Position numbers and translations under genes: made by a program | The notes under the pieces: generated by a model | What the model was told of the DNA's origin: nothing | Seen by the model: only the letters and a program-made list of their open reading frames with translations | The model's database searches: none | Shown here: positions 17,920-26,642 of the stretch, piece by piece | Layout: each line of letters opens with the position of its first letter | How positions within the stretch are numbered: the first letter of the stretch is position 1 | From: Advenella sp. FME57 | GTDB lineage: Bacteria; Pseudomonadota; Gammaproteobacteria; Burkholderiales; Burkholderiaceae_B | Assembly (NCBI RefSeq): GCF_014897675.1 | Contig: NZ_JABUXU010000006.1 | Location: 124,001-188,000 of the forward strand | Direction: 5' to 3' | Length of the DNA: 64,000 nucleotides

Positions 17920-20067
17920 CTATTTGACTTCTTTCAGATGGAACAAGCGGTGTGTATCGAGTCTGGTTTCGAACCCTTTGGGCACCACGAAGGTCGTGGA
18001 GTCAGATTCGATCACAGCAGGACCGACGATACGGTTTCCGGCCTGCAGTTTTTCCATGGACCAGACATCAGCCTGCTGCCATTGCTTGCGACGGTAGAAT
18101 GGACGCTTGCCAAGCAATGCCTCTTTTGGTGGCGTCTCTCCGACCAGTTTCTCTTCTGGCAGTTCGGGTTTTTTGGAGACCACACTGCCTCGCATGATGG
18201 CGCTGGTGACACCGAACCCGAGCTCAGGGGAACTGGCCGACGTGGCATACACACGGGCATAGGTTTCATCGAAAGCGCCAACCAGTTTTTCCCAATCGGC
18301 CACCGTGGCGGCGGCGCTGATGGGAGAGTCGATTTCCAGATCATTCAACTGGCCAAGATACTGCATGCTGTAGCCTGGGCGCAGCATGACATCTTCACGC
18401 TTGAAGCCATTGATGATGAACTCCTCGATCACCTTCTCTGCAAGCTCGGCCCACGCTTCGGTCAGGGTTTTGCCTGCTGCAACCTTGACCTCGTCCCCGG
18501 CGCTAGGTGGCACCGCAATGTCGACACTCTTGTCATACCGATATTCATACTCGGCGCAAGCGCAACCGAAGGCCGAGAAACCGGCTGCCCATGCAGGCAC
18601 GATGACATCTTCAAAGCCCAGGCCCTCGGTATAGCCGTAGGTGTGGACCGGGCCTGCACCGCCATACGAGAAGCAGACGAAATCGGCTGGGTTGTAGCCC
18701 TTGGCACTGATAATGGAACGCGTATATTCACGCAATTGCAGGTCAAGCAGTTCAATCACACCCGATGCCGCATCCTCGACCGACAGGCCCAGCGGATCGG
18801 CGATCTGTTCCTTCAGACAACGGCGTGCGCGATCGACGTCCAGCTTGATCGCCCCGCCCAGGAAATTGTCGGTGTTCAAATAGCCCAGGATCACGTGACA
18901 GTCGGTTACCGAAACGGTATCAAGACCGCTTTCAGGCCAACACATGCCGACACGATAGCCGGCGCTGTCGGGGCCGAGCTTGATCGCGCCGCTGTAAGGA
19001 TCGATACGAACAAAACTGCCGGCGCCTGCCCCTACCGAGTCCATGGCGACCAGTGGCAACGACAGCACCAGCCGAGCCATGTCGGGATCGGACTTGATGG
19101 CAAAATTGCCTTTGGTGATGAGCGCCATATCAAAACTGGTGCCACCGATGTCACTGCAGGCAATATTCTCGTAGCCAAGCAGTTCGCCCAGATATTTCGA
19201 GCCGATCACGCCTCCGATGGGGCCGGAGACGATGGTTCGGGCCAGTTCCTTGGCTCGCCAGCCGATGGTTCCGCCATGCGTGGCCATCACGCGCAAATCG
19301 AACTTGCCGCCGTGTTTCTTGAACCGATCACTGACGCGTTTGAGCGTGGCGCGCGACGGCTCCGCCGCATAGGCTTCAAGCACGGTCGTGTTGGTTCGAT
19401 GGCTCTCCTTTCGGGAAGGATAGTAGTCGATCGTTGCGAAGACAGGAATATCGCTGCCCATTTTTTTGAGTTCTTCCAGGTATATATCGCGGGCGCGCTG
19501 CTCGTTCTGTCCATTTTTGTGGGACTGCAGCAGGCTGATGACGATGGCCTTGGCGCCACTATGGACCAGCTCGTGCGTGACGGAGCGTACTTCGTCTTCA
19601 TTCAGTGGAATAACGATTTTTCCCTGTACATCGGTTCTTTCCGTCACCCCGCGTGTGCGCGATAGCGGCACCAATGGTTCATCGCAGCGGTGCGTATTCA
19701 GATGAATACGATCTTCCAGCGCATAGCCAAGATAGCTCTGCAGTGCACGTCCCATCGAATGAATATCCTCGAACCCTTTGTTGCACATCAGGCCAACGTC
19801 CAGCCCCTTGCGCATTACCACCCGATTGAGCATCGCTGTTCCCGAATATACGCAAGTGAGCAGCTGGGGATAGACGTCTTCAACGCTGCGTCCCCAGGGT
19901 GCCAGGGCATCCTGGGAGGATTCGTAAATTGCCTGGGACTCGTCGCCAGGGTTGCTCTGGGCCTTGCCGACAACGAACCTGCCGTCGCTGCTGACGAAAA
20001 AGGTATCGGTCATCGTGCCGCCGGCATCGATACCCATTACCTGAACGGGCATTGATTCAGTTTGCAT
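17920..20067 (-). CDS. acxA: Acetone carboxylase beta subunit (hydantoinase A fold)
   Basis: This 715-residue member of the HyuA/acetone carboxylase beta family is the ATP-using subunit that phosphorylates the substrates before carboxylation. The N-terminal actin-like phosphate loop reads GIDAGGTMTDTFFV at residues 13-26. A second nucleotide-binding block is ACSDIGGTSFDMALITKGNF near 308-327, and FSYGGAGPVHTYGYTEGLGF is near 470. The length fits the about 78 kDa beta subunit. GGAGACAAAAAT before the ATG gives a clear start at 20067. It is first in acxABC and is preceded by a strong sigma-54 promoter match. The divergent activator gene starts 632 bases away. Confidence 0.95.
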   Translation of the reverse strand: MQTESMPVQVMGIDAGGTMTDTFFVSSDGRFVVGKAQSNPGDESQAIYESSQDALAPWGRSVEDVYPQLLTCVYSGTAMLNRVVMRKGLDVGLMCNKGFEDIHSMGRALQSYLGYALEDRIHLNTHRCDEPLVPLSRTRGVTERTDVQGKIVIPLNEDEVRSVTHELVHSGAKAIVISLLQSHKNGQNEQRARDIYLEELKKMGSDIPVFATIDYYPSRKESHRTNTTVLEAYAAEPSRATLKRVSDRFKKHGGKFDLRVMATHGGTIGWRAKELARTIVSGPIGGVIGSKYLGELLGYENIACSDIGGTSFDMALITKGNFAIKSDPDMARLVLSLPLVAMDSVGAGAGSFVRIDPYSGAIKLGPDSAGYRVGMCWPESGLDTVSVTDCHVILGYLNTDNFLGGAIKLDVDRARRCLKEQIADPLGLSVEDAASGVIELLDLQLREYTRSIISAKGYNPADFVCFSYGGAGPVHTYGYTEGLGFEDVIVPAWAAGFSAFGCACAEYEYRYDKSVDIAVPPSAGDEVKVAAGKTLTEAWAELAEKVIEEFIINGFKREDVMLRPGYSMQYLGQLNDLEIDSPISAAATVADWEKLVGAFDETYARVYATSASSPELGFGVTSAIMRGSVVSKKPELPEEKLVGETPPKEALLGKRPFYRRKQWQQADVWSMEKLQAGNRIVGPAVIESDSTTFVVPKGFETRLDTHRLFHLKEVK

Positions 20068-20173
20068 ATTTTTGTCTCCGAATAATTGCTAACCTCGCAA
20101 CCAGACAGGCGCATTGCCATTGCGTCCACCGGGCTGCCTGAACAACAGAATTGACTGTCGTGCGCAGAGATAT

Positions 20174-20190
20174 AGCAATTTCCGGGCCAA
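20174..20190 (-). promoter_or_regulatory. Sigma-54 (-24/-12) promoter for acxABC
   Basis: On the minus strand the sequence TTGGCCCGGAAATTGCT matches the RpoN consensus TTGGCACG-N4-TTGCW at all but one position, with exact spacing between the GG and GC elements. Transcription would start near 20162, leaving a leader of about 95 bases before acxA. The match, together with the divergent sigma-54 activator gene, makes RpoN control of acetone carboxylase likely here, as known in other acetone users. Confidence 0.8.
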
Positions 20191-20297
20191 TTTTTTTTAT
20201 CGATATTCAACCATCTGATTTTTCTGAAAAATTTATTTTTCTCTTCAGTTTTCCTACTATTGATTATAAAAAAGCGCTGTCCTGAACGTTCGAATCC

Positions 20298-20322
20298 CAT
20301 ACGTATTTGATGACAACGTATG
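20298..20322. promoter_or_regulatory. Inverted repeat upstream of the acx promoter
   Basis: CATACG at 20298-20303 is repeated inverted as CGTATG at 20317-20322 with a 13-base gap, about 110-130 bases upstream of the sigma-54 element. The half-site spacing of 19 suits a dimeric activator. It is a candidate enhancer site but is not proven by sequence alone. Confidence 0.35.
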
Positions 20323-20495
20323 AAATTTGAACGACGTGACGAACGCGATTCATACCAAAGGCACGGCAGGAAAATGAATTCGCCTTACGGCAAAAGCATG
20401 CTCCATCGGTTTTTCATATATTGCAAAATCAAGACCTGCGACGTTATAGTTAGCAATACGATCAACCCCACAAATGCAACAGGTGGCCTTCGCCA

Positions 20496-20615
20496 GACTA
20501 ACCGAATCAGTCTTAAGCGATCTGGTCTTAACCGATCCGGACTTAACCGATCCGGACTTAAGCGATCCGGACTTAAGTGAACCAGTCTTAAGTGAACCAG
20601 TCAGGAGCAAGCCAG
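20496..20615. repeat. Array of eight 15-bp direct repeats between acxA and acxR
   Basis: Eight consecutive 15-bp units fill 20496-20615. The six central copies (20511-20600) follow the pattern WCTTAASYGAWCYRG, with versions such as ACTTAAGCGATCCGG and TCTTAAGTGAACCAG; the first and last copies are degenerate. Unit junctions create CTTAAG palindromes, and some units contain TCCGGA. The array is 80 bases upstream of the activator start and about 310-440 bases upstream of the acx sigma-54 promoter. That is a suitable distance for an enhancer or iteron-like binding array. Because 15 is divisible by three, the array also reads as pentapeptide repeats in open frames, but those frames lack ribosome-binding sites. 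Confidence 0.9.
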
Positions 20616-20698
20616 TCACTCAGTGCTAAAGGGGAATCAGGCACACTACCGGAAAGGCTGAAGGTAGTGATAAGTATCAGCACAAAGCGGGAGACAAT

Positions 20699-22765
20699 AT
20701 GATCAAGACCAAAAGATCACAAAGGCTATCCGACCCCGAAAAGAATGGCCTTGTCATGTCAGTCTGGGAGCGCATCGTTCACGGCGGTCCCTGCCATTCA
20801 GACGCACTGCGTCCTCTAGTGACTGACTCGTGGCAACGCTGCCTGCACGCGCAACTTGACCCATTTCATCCGACCACGTCCCCTGCGCTAGAGGGCGCCT
20901 CGTTGCGTAACTTGCAGGAACGGCATGCCGATCTGCTGACCTGCAGTCAGCCAGTCATGCAAATGGCAAAAGACGTACTTGAGGAAACCGGTTCGATCAT
21001 GATTCTGACCGACCCGCAGGGCGTCATTCTGTCCGTTGAGGGCGACAGCCGAACCCAGAGTGCGGCCGAGAACGTATCTCTGGTTTCCGGCCAGAGCTGG
21101 GACGAACTGCTTTCAGGCACGAATGCGATTGGCACCGCGCTGGCAACCGGCCTACCGGTACAAATTCATTCGGCCGAACATTTCTGCGCTCAGGTCAAAG
21201 CGTGGACCTGCGCAGCAGCCGTCATTCAGGATCCGCTGGATGGGCGCACAGTGGGTGCGATTGATATTTCCGGCTTGCATAACACCTACACGCCAAACAG
21301 CCTGGCACTGGTAGCAAACACCGCCAGCCGTATTGAAAATTTACTGTCCAAAAATGAGTTGCATTTTCGAAACCAACTGCTTGAGCGCAGCATGGATCGG
21401 TATTTTGGCACTCAGGACGGCATCATTATTGTCGACAGACACGGACGTCCATTCAAGCTGAACCCTTACGCCAGGCAGATTCTGCGTGACATGGATATCT
21501 GCGTGGACCCCGAACGAATGCAGACGATTGCTGCTCTGAATTTCAGGCAGGCCGATCCCGGCGGTGACACGGCAATGCCAGGGTGGCTTAATCCGGATTG
21601 GGTTGAAGCGGTCACTGTTGAAGGAACAAGAGTCGGGTCCATTTTGACCCTTCCTCGCAGAGAGCCACCCTGTGTCCGTGTCGATGGCGCCTCGCTGGCG
21701 CACTCTCGACAATACATGCGCCGGCCGGAGCCGGATGCATTCGATCGCATTGTCGGAACGGCACGGCCACTGCGCGATGCGATCGCCAAGGCCCGACGCC
21801 TGGCAACTGTAAACGTACCGGTGCTGGTGCTAGGCGAGACAGGGGTGGGCAAGGAAAACATGGTTCGCGCCATGCACCAGTTTGCAGAAAGTACAAGTAT
21901 AGCTGCCTCCAAAGCCAATGCTGCCAAGCCGGCGCCCCGGCCATTTGTCGCCATCAATTGTGGAGGCATGTCTGCAGACCTGCTGGCAAGCGAGCTGTTT
22001 GGCTACGCCGATGGCGCGTTTACCGGTGCCCGTCGGGGTGGCATGACAGGCAAGGTTGAAGCTGCTCATGGCGGCACGTTGTTTCTTGATGAGATCGGTG
22101 AAATGCCACTGGCATTGCAACCGCATTTGTTGCGTGTGCTGGAAGAAGGGGAAATCTACCGTATCGGAGAAACAACGCCCCGGAAAATTCAATTCAAACT
22201 CATTGCGGCAACGCATCGTAACCTGCAGCGTGAGGTTGCCGAAGGTCGCTTTCGTGAAGATCTGTATTATCGCATCTCAGTCACGAGCATACAGCTGCCA
22301 GCGTTGCGCGAAATGGCCGAAGATATTCCTTTATTGGCTCGGCACCTGCTGCAGCGCCTTTGCTCCCGGTATGATGCGGGCCCGAAAACAATCTCGGACG
22401 ATGCGATGGCGCTGTTATGTCAATATCACTGGTCCGGCAATATCCGCGAACTGCGAAATACCATCGAAAGCATGTACCTCACGTCCCCGTCATCCGTATT
22501 GCAAGTCACAGACCTGCCATCGCATCTGCAACCGGATGCCCCAGGCAATGGCACTCAGGCTGCGCCAGCCATCCCTGTCAACCTGGGAAAACTTAAGGCC
22601 AGTGAAAGTCAGGTGATTCAACAGATGCTCCAGTCCTGTAGTGGAAACCTTACGCTCATGGCGCGAGAGTTAGGCATAGCAAAAAGCACCCTTTATGCGA
22701 AACTCAATAAGCTTGGAATGGTTGATCAACTACACAAGATCCGACAGGAGCGCCGCGCACATTAA
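20699..22765 (+). CDS. acxR: Sigma-54-dependent activator of acetone carboxylase (AcoR/AcxR type)
   Basis: The 688-residue protein has the layout of AcoR-family enhancer-binding proteins. An N-terminal sensor region with a GAF-like domain covers about 75-215 and begins with the family's DSWQRCL motif near residue 44. A linker follows, then the AAA+ sigma-54 interaction domain with Walker A GETGVGKE at 379-386, the sigma-54 contact loop GAFTGA at 439-444 and Walker B LFLDEIGEMP near 462. A C-terminal Fis-type helix-turn-helix (LMARELGIAKSTLYAKLNKLG) ends the protein near 660-680. GAGACAAT precedes the ATG. The divergent position next to acxABC and the RpoN promoter found there support a role as the acetone-responsive activator. 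The gene name rests on this context. Confidence 0.9.
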   Translation: MIKTKRSQRLSDPEKNGLVMSVWERIVHGGPCHSDALRPLVTDSWQRCLHAQLDPFHPTTSPALEGASLRNLQERHADLLTCSQPVMQMAKDVLEETGSIMILTDPQGVILSVEGDSRTQSAAENVSLVSGQSWDELLSGTNAIGTALATGLPVQIHSAEHFCAQVKAWTCAAAVIQDPLDGRTVGAIDISGLHNTYTPNSLALVANTASRIENLLSKNELHFRNQLLERSMDRYFGTQDGIIIVDRHGRPFKLNPYARQILRDMDICVDPERMQTIAALNFRQADPGGDTAMPGWLNPDWVEAVTVEGTRVGSILTLPRREPPCVRVDGASLAHSRQYMRRPEPDAFDRIVGTARPLRDAIAKARRLATVNVPVLVLGETGVGKENMVRAMHQFAESTSIAASKANAAKPAPRPFVAINCGGMSADLLASELFGYADGAFTGARRGGMTGKVEAAHGGTLFLDEIGEMPLALQPHLLRVLEEGEIYRIGETTPRKIQFKLIAATHRNLQREVAEGRFREDLYYRISVTSIQLPALREMAEDIPLLARHLLQRLCSRYDAGPKTISDDAMALLCQYHWSGNIRELRNTIESMYLTSPSSVLQVTDLPSHLQPDAPGNGTQAAPAIPVNLGKLKASESQVIQQMLQSCSGNLTLMARELGIAKSTLYAKLNKLGMVDQLHKIRQERRAH

Positions 22766-22923
22766 CACACATTGCAGCAACCTTATATATGTCCACTCCC
22801 ATATCCACTCCCATGTTCACTGCAAGAACGAACCAAGGGGACGCCGCCCAGTTACGACACTCCCCGACACGCCAGACGTCACGATTTGCTAGAGCCGTCT
22901 ACCTGAAAGGGAGTCACCCTGGC

Positions 22924-23994
22924 TTACGACTTTTCCTGCTGTGGAGTCACCTTCGCAAACGACATGAAATCTCCCGGCCCTTCACGGCCAGGATACGGCA
23001 CACGTCCCCGTACTGGATGTCCCGGATCGTTGTAACCAGGCGTGGATGCATGACCCGGCGTGACCAGAGCATCAACCAGCGCCTCGTCTTCTTCGGTCAG
23101 CCGATATTGCAGCGCATTAAGATAAGATTGCCATTGTTCAAACGTACGCGGTCCCACAATGGCCGAGGTCACGTATTGATTGTTCAACACCCATGCCAGC
23201 GCAAAATCGGCGGCGGATATGCCCAGCGCCTGAGCATGTGCCTTGATTTTCTGCGCCACCTGCAGCGACTCTGGACGAAATTCCGTTTGCTGGATACGCT
23301 TGTCGCCGCGACCAGCCCTAGAATCGGGCGGTGGCGGCGCATCTGCCGCATATTTGCCCGTCAACACGCCGCGCGCCAGCGGGCTGTAGGAAATCACGCC
23401 AATTCCATAGTTTGCTGCAGCGGGCAACTGCTCCACTTCTGCATTGCGTGAAACCAGGTTGTATAACGGCTGACTGGCCACAGGACGGTCAATGCCCAGC
23501 TCATCGGCCAACCGGACGGTATCGGCAATTTTCCAGCCCCGAAAGTTCGATACGCCGAAATAGCGCAGCTTGCCCTGGCGGATCAGATCGGCAATGGCGC
23601 GAATCGCCTCGCCCAGCGGCTGGCCGGGCACTTCGCGATGCATATACAGGATATCGATATAGTCGGTGCCCAGTCGTTTCAGGCTCGCTTCCACAGACTG
23701 AATAATCCATTTGCGCGAGATGCCCCGTTCATTTGGTCCCTCTCCTGCAGGGTTGCCCAGCTTGGTGGCCAGCACCCAGAAATCACGATTGTCTTTGAGG
23801 GCTCGTCCCACCACACGCTCGGATTGGCCGCCGTTATAGACATCTGCAGTATCAATGGAATTGATCCCCCGCTCCCTTGCGTCCTGAATAATACGGTGCG
23901 CTTGCGCTTCATCCGTTTGTCCGCCAAACATCATAGTCCCTAACGTAAGGGGAGAGATGCTCAATCCGCTTTTGCCCAGATACCGATATGACAT
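22924..23994 (-). CDS. Aldo/keto reductase
   Basis: The 356-residue NADP(H)-dependent aldo/keto reductase has the tetrad in the usual order: Asp and Tyr in INSIDTADVYNGGQSE (about 45-60), Lys in FWVLATKLG (near 78) and His in DILYMHREVP (near 118). The C-terminal part carries the cofactor-binding SAIVGPRTFEQW. It resembles the AKR groups that act on general aldehydes and ketones rather than sugar-specific members; the substrate cannot be named. The loop APPPPDSRAGRGDKRIQQTEF around 220-240 is typical of the group. It lies 48 bases downstream of the asparaginase gene on the same strand, so co-transcription is possible. The three transcripts acxR, this gene and asparaginase are not otherwise linked. 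Confidence 0.9.
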   Translation of the reverse strand: MSYRYLGKSGLSISPLTLGTMMFGGQTDEAQAHRIIQDARERGINSIDTADVYNGGQSERVVGRALKDNRDFWVLATKLGNPAGEGPNERGISRKWIIQSVEASLKRLGTDYIDILYMHREVPGQPLGEAIRAIADLIRQGKLRYFGVSNFRGWKIADTVRLADELGIDRPVASQPLYNLVSRNAEVEQLPAAANYGIGVISYSPLARGVLTGKYAADAPPPPDSRAGRGDKRIQQTEFRPESLQVAQKIKAHAQALGISAADFALAWVLNNQYVTSAIVGPRTFEQWQSYLNALQYRLTEEDEALVDALVTPGHASTPGYNDPGHPVRGRVPYPGREGPGDFMSFAKVTPQQEKS

Positions 23995-24034
23995 GACATT
24001 TCCTCTTGCAAATACACTTGAAATAAACTGGTTT

Positions 24035-25042
24035 TTACTTTGACCAGGCGATCAGCAGGCTGTTAATCGCGTCGCGATTGAGTCCGTTCCAGATGGCGGC
24101 GCTAAGCAGCAGCCTGGCCTTGCGCGGGCACAACCAGCCACCCATCAAAATACCGTGCTGTTGCAAATCGATTTCCGCCCCCTTATAACCATACACTGCC
24201 GTGGTGGTGCTGCCGGCACCCGTACGGCTGCACATGATGATGGGCACCTGCGCTACTGCCGCCACCAATGCATCGCGCAGCGGTTCCGACACATGTCCGG
24301 AACCAAACCCGGCGATCACGATGCCTGCATATCCCGCGCCCAATGCATAAGAGACGATATCAGGATCGTCATCAAGGCTGTGCTCGAGCAACAGCACTTT
24401 GTCGCCGTGCACTGATGGCGCCGGCAAGCGTGGTGTTTCAGGCGTATCGCGCAGATAGCGTACCCGACCTTCCTGCACGACCCCGACAGGCCCAAACACA
24501 GGCGAGACAAATGCATCAACATGGGTGGTATGCATTTTGCGCACGCGCCGCGCCTCATGAATGTCGTCATTCATGACCACCAGCACCCCGCGACCGCAAC
24601 TATTCTGGTCGGCCGCGACCTGCACCGCGGCCAGCAGATTGGCGCTGCCATCAGCGCCAGGCATTTGCGGATTGCGCATGGCCCCCATCAGCACCAGTGG
24701 TTGACGTCGGTCCCAGAATAGATCAAGCAGAAACGCCGATTCTTCCAGTGTGTCGGTGCCCTGGGTAATGACCACCCCCTGCGCGCCCAGATCAATCTGC
24801 TGCTGCGCCCACGCCAGGGTATCGAACAGATGCTGAAAACGGATGGAACCACTGGCCATTCTGGCCAGCGTATGCAAATTAAGCGTGGCAGCCTGCGCCA
24901 GCCCAGGCACAGACTGGGCCAGCTCCTCTGCGCCAAGGTTCGAGCTCACTCCCTGACCGCCCGGCGTGCCGGTCATGCTGATCGTGCCCCCAAGGGCGCC
25001 AATGGAAATCGTCGGTTTGCTGTTGATGTTGCTCATGCTCAT
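24035..25042 (-). CDS. L-asparaginase-family amidohydrolase
   Basis: This enzyme is predicted to hydrolyse L-asparagine (or a related amide) to aspartate and ammonia. The two catalytic threonines lie in GALGGTISMT (near residue 20) and QGTDTLEESAFLLDL (near 94), the type I/II asparaginase signatures. The lysine of the second triad is not in the typical position by eye. No export signal is apparent with the start at 25042 (335 residues), so it is probably cytoplasmic. The frame is open upstream to 25123, but AAAAGA followed by ATGAGCATGAGC favours 25042 or 25036. It is followed by the aldo/keto reductase gene. Confidence 0.85.
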   Translation of the reverse strand: MSMSNINSKPTISIGALGGTISMTGTPGGQGVSSNLGAEELAQSVPGLAQAATLNLHTLARMASGSIRFQHLFDTLAWAQQQIDLGAQGVVITQGTDTLEESAFLLDLFWDRRQPLVLMGAMRNPQMPGADGSANLLAAVQVAADQNSCGRGVLVVMNDDIHEARRVRKMHTTHVDAFVSPVFGPVGVVQEGRVRYLRDTPETPRLPAPSVHGDKVLLLEHSLDDDPDIVSYALGAGYAGIVIAGFGSGHVSEPLRDALVAAVAQVPIIMCSRTGAGSTTTAVYGYKGAEIDLQQHGILMGGWLCPRKARLLLSAAIWNGLNRDAINSLLIAWSK

Positions 25043-25468
25043 TCTTTTACGAAAAGGTCTGGCGATAAACGTATCTGGATAGGTCTGTCGGTACATGCGG
25101 CGCCTGTAAATCGGGTGCGGCACTCAACATTGCCAGCAGCGTTCGGCTTAAAATAGTGATGCCTGAAAAAATGGCTTGCAGATTGCAGGCATCACAACTT
25201 AATCCGTTCGATTATCACACGATAACAGATAAAAAATCGTCAGCACCGGCCAAGCCGATCTGACGATGGTACTTTCAAATAGCGGTTTGACAGAACCGGG
25301 ACGATTCGGTTCGTTGCGCGTATAGGTCTGCGAACTGGCCGACGTAGTGGCCTGTGAATTAGTCAGCGGATTATTCAGTGTATTAGCCAACGTATTGGCA
25401 CGCATCACGCCCAACGTTTATCGCTTCGCCCAGGCCGGCACAAAAACGGTTGCCTGGGCGTGCGTGCC
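25043..25468. other. Intergenic region between asparaginase and dehydrogenase genes
   Basis: These roughly 425 bases hold the terminator for the dehydrogenase/ABC operon (25230-25267) and presumably the promoter of the asparaginase gene. Short open frames here have no recognisable product. Confidence 0.5.
25230..25267 (-). terminator. Rho-independent terminator after the dehydrogenase gene
   Basis: Read on the minus strand, ATCGTCAG and CTGACGAT form an 8-bp stem (25260-25267 with 25236-25243), followed by a run of six T. It lies about 200 bases downstream of the dehydrogenase stop and would end the ABC transporter operon. Confidence 0.75.
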
Positions 25469-26560
25469 CTACTGCTGACTGGCGACCAGTTGCGCGATCG
25501 CCTTGCCCATCTCGGTGGTGCCTGCCTGCCCCCCAAGATCGGGGGTCTTCGGCCCATTGAGCAATGTCGCTTCCACCGCCCGCATAATGCTGTCTGCCGC
25601 TTTTTGTGCGTCGGGGTTGTCCGCCGCAAAAAATTCGAGCATCATCGCACCTGACCAGATCATGGCCACCGGATTGGCAAGGTTTTTGCCAAAGATATCC
25701 GGCGCAGAACCGTGCACCGGCTCGAACAGAGACGGGAAATCGCGTTCCGGATTCAGGTTTGCCGAAGGCGCGATGCCGATGGTACCGGTGCATGCCGGTC
25801 CCAAATCAGACAAAATATCGCCAAACAAATTGGAGGCAACCACCACATTAAAGCGATCGGGTTGCAAAACGAAGCGCGCGCACAGGATATCAATATGCTG
25901 TTTGTCCCATTTCACGTCTGGGTACTGCTTGGCCATTGCCACCACACGCTCATCCCAATACGGCATACTGATTGAAATACCGTTGGACTTGGTCGCGGCG
26001 GTCAGTGTTTTACGTTCGCTTCGATTGGCCAGTTCAAAGCCATATTTCAGAATACGGTCCACGCCCTTGCGGGTAAAAACCGACTCCTGCAGCACCACTT
26101 CCCTGTCGGTACCTTCAAAAATCTTGCCGCCTACTGAAGAATACTCACCTTCGGTGTTCTCGCGCACCACCAGAAAATCAATATCGCCAGGCTTGCGGTT
26201 GGCCAGCGGACATGGCACGCCGGGCATCAGGCGCACAGGCCGCAAGTTCACATACTGATCAAATTCGCGACGGAATTTAAGCAAAGAACCCCACAGGGAA
26301 ATATGATCGGGCACTTTGTCAGGCCAGCCGACTGCACCGAAATAAATCGCATCGAAGGATTTGAGCGTTTCGAACCAATCATCGGGCATCATCTGCCCAT
26401 GCTTTTCATAGTAGTCGCAACTGGCCCACTCAAATTCGGTAACCGCAAGGTTCAGACCGAATTTTTCGTTCACAGTCTGCAGAACCCGCAGCCCCTCCGG
26501 CATGACTTCCTTGCCGATACCGTCTCCGGGTATCGCGGCGATTCTAATCTGTTTTTTCAT
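25469..26560 (-). CDS. Tartrate dehydrogenase / D-malate dehydrogenase (decarboxylating)
   Basis: This is an NAD-dependent beta-decarboxylating dehydrogenase of the isocitrate/isopropylmalate superfamily. From the ATG at 26560 it has 363 residues. IAAIPGDGIGKEVMPEGLRVL at the N-terminus, the substrate-binding arginines in FRREFDQYVNLRPVRLMPG (near 95), VVRENTEGEYSSVGG near 135, and the metal-binding aspartates in SNLFGDILSDLG near 245 are all present. The wording FEWASCDYYEKHGQMMPDDW marks the tartrate/D-malate branch rather than LeuB. It follows the ABC permease gene by 83 bases. The operon may therefore import the substrate or a precursor of this enzyme, although the SsuA/TauA transporter class is not typical for tartrate. 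Confidence 0.9.
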   Translation of the reverse strand: MKKQIRIAAIPGDGIGKEVMPEGLRVLQTVNEKFGLNLAVTEFEWASCDYYEKHGQMMPDDWFETLKSFDAIYFGAVGWPDKVPDHISLWGSLLKFRREFDQYVNLRPVRLMPGVPCPLANRKPGDIDFLVVRENTEGEYSSVGGKIFEGTDREVVLQESVFTRKGVDRILKYGFELANRSERKTLTAATKSNGISISMPYWDERVVAMAKQYPDVKWDKQHIDILCARFVLQPDRFNVVVASNLFGDILSDLGPACTGTIGIAPSANLNPERDFPSLFEPVHGSAPDIFGKNLANPVAMIWSGAMMLEFFAADNPDAQKAADSIMRAVEATLLNGPKTPDLGGQAGTTEMGKAIAQLVASQQ

Positions 26561-26642
26561 GACTGCAAATTCCTGGCGATGCAACGCCTTTATATGTTAA
26601 GGATAATGAAGCGCTTGTCCCGGGTGCATCCGGGACAGATCG

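Noticed and set aside
17845-19665. Open frame of 606 codons on the plus strand opposite acxA
   Set aside because: It lies entirely antisense to the acetone carboxylase beta gene, whose protein is a full-length family member. The antisense product has no recognisable domain, and long antisense frames are common in GC-rich coding DNA.
20350-20619. Pentapeptide-repeat open frame over the 15-bp array (minus strand, with a similar frame on the plus strand)
   Set aside because: The frame stays open only because the repeat length is a multiple of three. There is no ribosome-binding site, and the non-repeat part is unlike any protein I know. A regulatory array is the better reading.
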